DNA of 64,000 nt from Fusicatenibacter saccharivorans. Lineage in GTDB: Bacteria; Bacillota; Clostridia; Lachnospirales; Lachnospiraceae. Below, piece by piece: positions 61,464 through 64,000 of this stretch. The stretch spans positions 1-64,000 of the forward strand of contig NZ_JADNOP010000004.1 of the NCBI RefSeq assembly GCF_015557635.1, given 5' to 3'. The position numbers were made by a program, and so were the translations under genes. The notes beneath the pieces are model-generated. The model did not search any database. It was not told the origin of the DNA and saw only the letters and a list, made by a program, of their open reading frames with translations. Every line of letters starts with the position of its first letter. The first letter of the stretch is position 1.

Positions 61464-61492
61464 TTGCATTTACAAGTGAATTAAATTATAAT
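61464..61492 (+). promoter_or_regulatory. SigA-type promoter for the rhomboid gene
   Basis: TTGCAT and TATAAT are separated by 17 bp, 32 bases before the ATG at 61524. The rest of the 61217-61523 gap is A/T-rich and holds only the box array and a TTTGACGAT sequence at 61452, itself a weak 0A-like site on the minus strand. Confidence 0.75.
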
Positions 61493-61523
61493 AAAAAAAT
61501 AGCACAGATAAGGAAATGATGTA

Positions 61524-62198
61524 ATGGAAGAACAAAGGAAAAACAGTTACGATCCGAACGAAGATATCGTGGACCGTATGTGGAAGAGATCAAAAAACAG
61601 CATCAATCTGGTCATCGTCGTATGCAATATTCTGGTATTCCTTGCAGTCACACTGACCGGAGGGACAGAGAGCTCCAGACATATGATGGACTGCGGTGCG
61701 GCGTATGCGCCGCTGATTGAGAGCGGAGAATACTATCGCCTGTTTACGAGTATGTTTCTTCACTTTGGCATCCAGCATCTGATCAACAACATGCTGCTTC
61801 TTTTGTTCCTTGGGGATTACCTGGAACGCGCAGCTGGAAAGATCCGTTATCTGGTCATCTATCTGGGCGGCGGACTCGTCGGAAATCTGTGCTCGTATCT
61901 GCATGAACTGTCCCTGATGAAAACAGGGGAAGCACCGGCAGTTTCCGCCGGCGCTTCGGGAGCGATTTTTTCTGCAGTCGGAGCGATGCTTGTTTTTCTG
62001 GCATTTCGGAAAGGAAGGCTGGAGGATCTCACCTTCCGGCGGATGGCCGTCATGGCTGTCCTTTCGCTGCTGGTCGGATTCCAGTCTTCAAATGTGGACA
62101 ACTTCGCACACATCGGCGGTTTTCTGGCAGGTGCAGTCCTGATGGCGGTTCTCTATCCGGGAATGGCAAGGATCAGGAAAAGGGGAAAACAACCGTAA
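61524..62198 (+). CDS. Rhomboid-family intramembrane serine protease
   Basis: This 224-residue protein has about six helices. The catalytic dyad is Ser145 in SAGASGAIFS and His196 in NFAHIGGFLAG. The HLINNMLLL segment supplies the conserved Asn/His. It cleaves transmembrane substrates in the membrane; the targets are unknown. AAGGA precedes the ATG. Its 3' end overlaps the converging kinase gene by 26 bases. The upstream 0A-like array suggests Spo0A control. Confidence 0.92.
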   Translation: MEEQRKNSYDPNEDIVDRMWKRSKNSINLVIVVCNILVFLAVTLTGGTESSRHMMDCGAAYAPLIESGEYYRLFTSMFLHFGIQHLINNMLLLLFLGDYLERAAGKIRYLVIYLGGGLVGNLCSYLHELSLMKTGEAPAVSAGASGAIFSAVGAMLVFLAFRKGRLEDLTFRRMAVMAVLSLLVGFQSSNVDNFAHIGGFLAGAVLMAVLYPGMARIRKRGKQP

Positions 62199-62856
62199 AG
62201 GTGCTTCCTTCCCCGGGAACGGAAGAAACGGAAATCGTGCCGTCGTGTGCGGTTACAATTTCCTTGCAGATGGCAAGTCCAAGGCCGGTTCCGTTTTTCT
62301 TATGTGTGACAAAAAGGTCAAAGAGAGTCGGCAGATCCTCGGCGGGGATTCCGCAGCCAGTGTCCTGCACACGGATGGTCAGAAAGTCACCGTCGAAACA
62401 GAGAGAGATTTTGATCGTTCCGCCGGAAGGCATTGCTTCCGCCGCATTTCGGATCAGGTTCAGAAAAAGCTGACGAAATTGCGTGGTATCAAGGGCAAAG
62501 CGCGGAATGGCAGATTCCTTGACAAGTTCAATGGAAACCTGTTGTTTTTCGAGGAGAACGCCGGTATCGGCACAGAGATTCTGGAGCAGAAGATAAGGAT
62601 TCACGTAAGCGCGTACCGCCCGATATGAATGATTATAGCAGGAGAGCTCATCGAGCAGGGAGTTCAGAAAAGCCATATTTTCCTGAATTTTCTGAAAATA
62701 GAGATCGTTGGAAAGCTCCGGATGCGCTAAAAGAAGAAGCTGATGAAAGCTGTGGATAATCGCAACAGGATTTCGAACCTCATGTGAAATCCGGGAAATC
62801 ATAGCGTGACATTCTTCCGATAAGCCCTGTGAATTGGTTGTTGGTTCTTTTGACAT
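62173..62856 (-). CDS. Soluble sensor-less histidine kinase (HisKA-HATPase)
   Basis: This 227-residue kinase has no transmembrane helix and no recognisable sensor domain. The phospho-acceptor is His25 in ISRISHEVRNPVAII. The N box QLFLNLIRNAAEAM, the G1 box VQDTGCGIPAEDL and the G2 box GTGLGLAICKEIV are intact. AAGGAGG lies eight bases before ATG 62856; a longer frame upstream lacks a site. The fold is that of NtrB or sporulation (Kin-type) kinases. No response regulator is adjacent. A phosphorelay partner elsewhere is likely. Confidence 0.88.
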   Translation of the reverse strand: MSKEPTTNSQGLSEECHAMISRISHEVRNPVAIIHSFHQLLLLAHPELSNDLYFQKIQENMAFLNSLLDELSCYNHSYRAVRAYVNPYLLLQNLCADTGVLLEKQQVSIELVKESAIPRFALDTTQFRQLFLNLIRNAAEAMPSGGTIKISLCFDGDFLTIRVQDTGCGIPAEDLPTLFDLFVTHKKNGTGLGLAICKEIVTAHDGTISVSSVPGEGSTFTVVFPFS

Positions 62857-62953
62857 AGCCGTATCCTCCTTATGATGCGTAGGTAATGATTTTTGATTAG
62901 GCAAAAGTTTAGCATTGAAAAGGGGGAGCGCGCAACAAAAAGCGTTCTGCATT

Positions 62954-62973
62954 ATTTGACATTTTTCGACAAA
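62954..62973 (-). promoter_or_regulatory. Tandem 0A (Spo0A) boxes upstream of the kinase gene
   Basis: On the minus strand TTTGTCGAA (62965-62973) matches the 0A consensus exactly. A second box ATGTCAAAT (62954-62962) is displaced by exactly 10 bp. They lie about 100 bp upstream of the kinase start. On the plus strand the same bases contain TTGACA, which could be a -35 for the HIT gene. Confidence 0.6.
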
Positions 62974-63059
62974 TAGTGAGAAAATAGAGTTGTCCGGAAC
63001 CGTGCGAAACGGGATTCAGAACAACAAAAAAATTAAAAAAAGTAAAGGAGAAAAAGATC

Positions 63060-63476
63060 ATGGATTGTATTTTTTGTAAATTAGCAAACGGAGAAATTCC
63101 AACCGCAACACTATATGAGGACGATGAGTTTCGTGTCATTCTGGATCAGGGACCGGCAACGAAAGGACATGCGCTGATTCTTCCAAAACAGCATTTTGCA
63201 AACATTTATGAAATTCCGGATGAAACCGCAGCGAAAGCAATGATTCTCGGCAAAAAAATGGCGACGGCCATGACGAAAGCGCTTCATTCTGATGGCTTCA
63301 ATCTGGTACAGAACAATGGTGAGGCAGCAGGACAGACGGTATTCCACTTCCATATGCATCTGATTCCAAGATATGAAGGTGACAATGCCGGTATTGCTGC
63401 ATGGAAGCAGGGAACTCTCGAGGATGCGGTAAAAGAGCAGATCATTGAGAGCGTGACGGCAGAGCTGAAGGCCTGA
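63060..63476 (+). CDS. HIT-family nucleotide hydrolase/transferase
   Basis: This 138-residue protein has the histidine triad His96-X-His98-X-His100 (FHFHMHLIPRY) and N-terminal Cys3 and Cys6 (DCIFCKLANGE), which may bind zinc. The family cleaves adenosine phosphoramidates or dinucleotides. AAAGGAG precedes the ATG. It is divergent from the kinase gene, with which it shares the intergenic 0A-like sites. Confidence 0.93.
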   Translation: MDCIFCKLANGEIPTATLYEDDEFRVILDQGPATKGHALILPKQHFANIYEIPDETAAKAMILGKKMATAMTKALHSDGFNLVQNNGEAAGQTVFHFHMHLIPRYEGDNAGIAAWKQGTLEDAVKEQIIESVTAELKA

Positions 63477-63535
63477 GAAAAGGCTGGCAGCAGCCAGAAA
63501 AAGAATCAATGACAGACGAACAGGGGCGGAGAACA

Positions 63536-64000
63536 ATGGACAAAAATAACTTTTCAGAAATATATAAAAAGTATGTAATGACAGCCTATTCAGCCGCAAT
63601 GCAGGTGGTGCACAATGAAGCCGATGCGGATGATATCGCACAGGAAACGATGGTGAAACTGTACCTGAATATTGATGCGCTGGATGAAGACAGAGTAGAA
63701 GGCTGGGTCCGTGTCGCTGCAAAGAATCTGGGAATTGATTATCAAAGAAAAACACAACGTTTTGACTGGAATGAACTGGATGAGGATCTTCGGGCGGAAG
63801 AGATGGAACTTCCGACGCTTGCAGAGGAAGAAAAGCAGGAGAGAAATCATTTTTTTCAGGAAGTGATGGATGCACTGAAAGATCATGATGAATCGGGTTA
63901 TTATATTACGCGTGAAATCAAGGTGCATGAGCGTTCGGAAAAGGAAGTAGCATCCGAAATGGGTATCACCATCGGAAATCTGCGGGTGAAAATGACCCGG
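63536..64000 (+). CDS. ECF-type RNA polymerase sigma factor (3' truncated by window)
   Basis: At least 155 residues are present and the frame runs off the right edge. The sigma-70 region 2 reads YKKYVMTAYSAAMQVV ... DADDIAQETMVKLYLNIDAL, and region 4 begins HERSEKEVASEMGITIGNLRVKM. ATG 63536 follows GGCGGAG; ATG 63509 in the same frame is less likely. Whether an anti-sigma gene follows cannot be seen. The sequence is typical of sigma factors in Clostridia that respond to envelope or sensor signals. Confidence 0.88.
   Translation, partial: MDKNNFSEIYKKYVMTAYSAAMQVVHNEADADDIAQETMVKLYLNIDALDEDRVEGWVRVAAKNLGIDYQRKTQRFDWNELDEDLRAEEMELPTLAEEEKQERNHFFQEVMDALKDHDESGYYITREIKVHERSEKEVASEMGITIGNLRVKMTR

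Overview
The window looks like a chromosomal segment of an anaerobic gut Firmicute of the family Lachnospiraceae (Clostridia). This is an inference from protein style and gene content: AddAB, Hsp33, a glutamine-dependent NAD synthase, YesM/YesN with CUT1 transporters that lack their own ATPase, a Gram-positive Tad locus with a single Flp1-like pilin, DUF1292, and strong AGGAGG ribosome-binding sites. It opens with the 3' end of a 23S rRNA gene followed by tRNA-Asn, and no 5S gene lies between them. No phage, plasmid, intact insertion sequence or CRISPR array is visible.

Layout. (1) 1-4.3 kb: rRNA/tRNA end, a methyltransferase, hslO and nadE, then a converging FMN-bind-like membrane protein. 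(2) 5-18 kb: an island bounded by terminators and visibly more A/T-rich than its flanks. It holds a YesMN two-component pair, a CUT1 ABC importer, a cytosolic esterase, and a complete citrate lyase set: citD, citE, citF, citC and a citX-citG fusion. (3) 18-27 kb: addB-addA, a polyferredoxin-like protein and a Cys-motif protein. (4) 27-39.7 kb: an alpha-mannoside utilisation locus in two blocks. Block A is ROK kinase, GntR regulator, mannose-6-phosphate isomerase and GH38; block B is LacI regulator, CUT1 importer and GH125. Each block begins at a promoter overlapped by a perfect palindrome. (5) 40-50.7 kb: housekeeping and accessory genes, including VanZ, an AAA/PD-(D/E)XK protein, an altered azlCD pair, a purine salvage pair, esterases, an amidohydrolase and two tRNA-editing proteins. 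(6) 51-61.2 kb: an eleven-gene Tad pilus operon with two prepilin peptidases and an FHA protein. (7) 61.4-64 kb: a rhomboid protease, a soluble histidine kinase, a HIT protein and a truncated ECF-type sigma factor.

How the parts work together. The mannoside locus imports mannosides through a shared ATPase encoded elsewhere. It trims them with GH38 and GH125, and feeds mannose through a ROK kinase and ManA into glycolysis. The citrate lyase island suggests uptake of a citrate-containing or citrate-yielding compound through a carbohydrate-type importer, possible ester hydrolysis, and cleavage to acetate and oxaloacetate; the substrate is unknown. The Tad genes would build a thin surface pilus.

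The most unexpected signals are non-coding. Repeats resembling 0A boxes (Spo0A sites), phased at exactly 10 bp, lie upstream of the rhomboid gene, and a two-box version lies upstream of the soluble histidine kinase. This suggests that both are under sporulation-type control.
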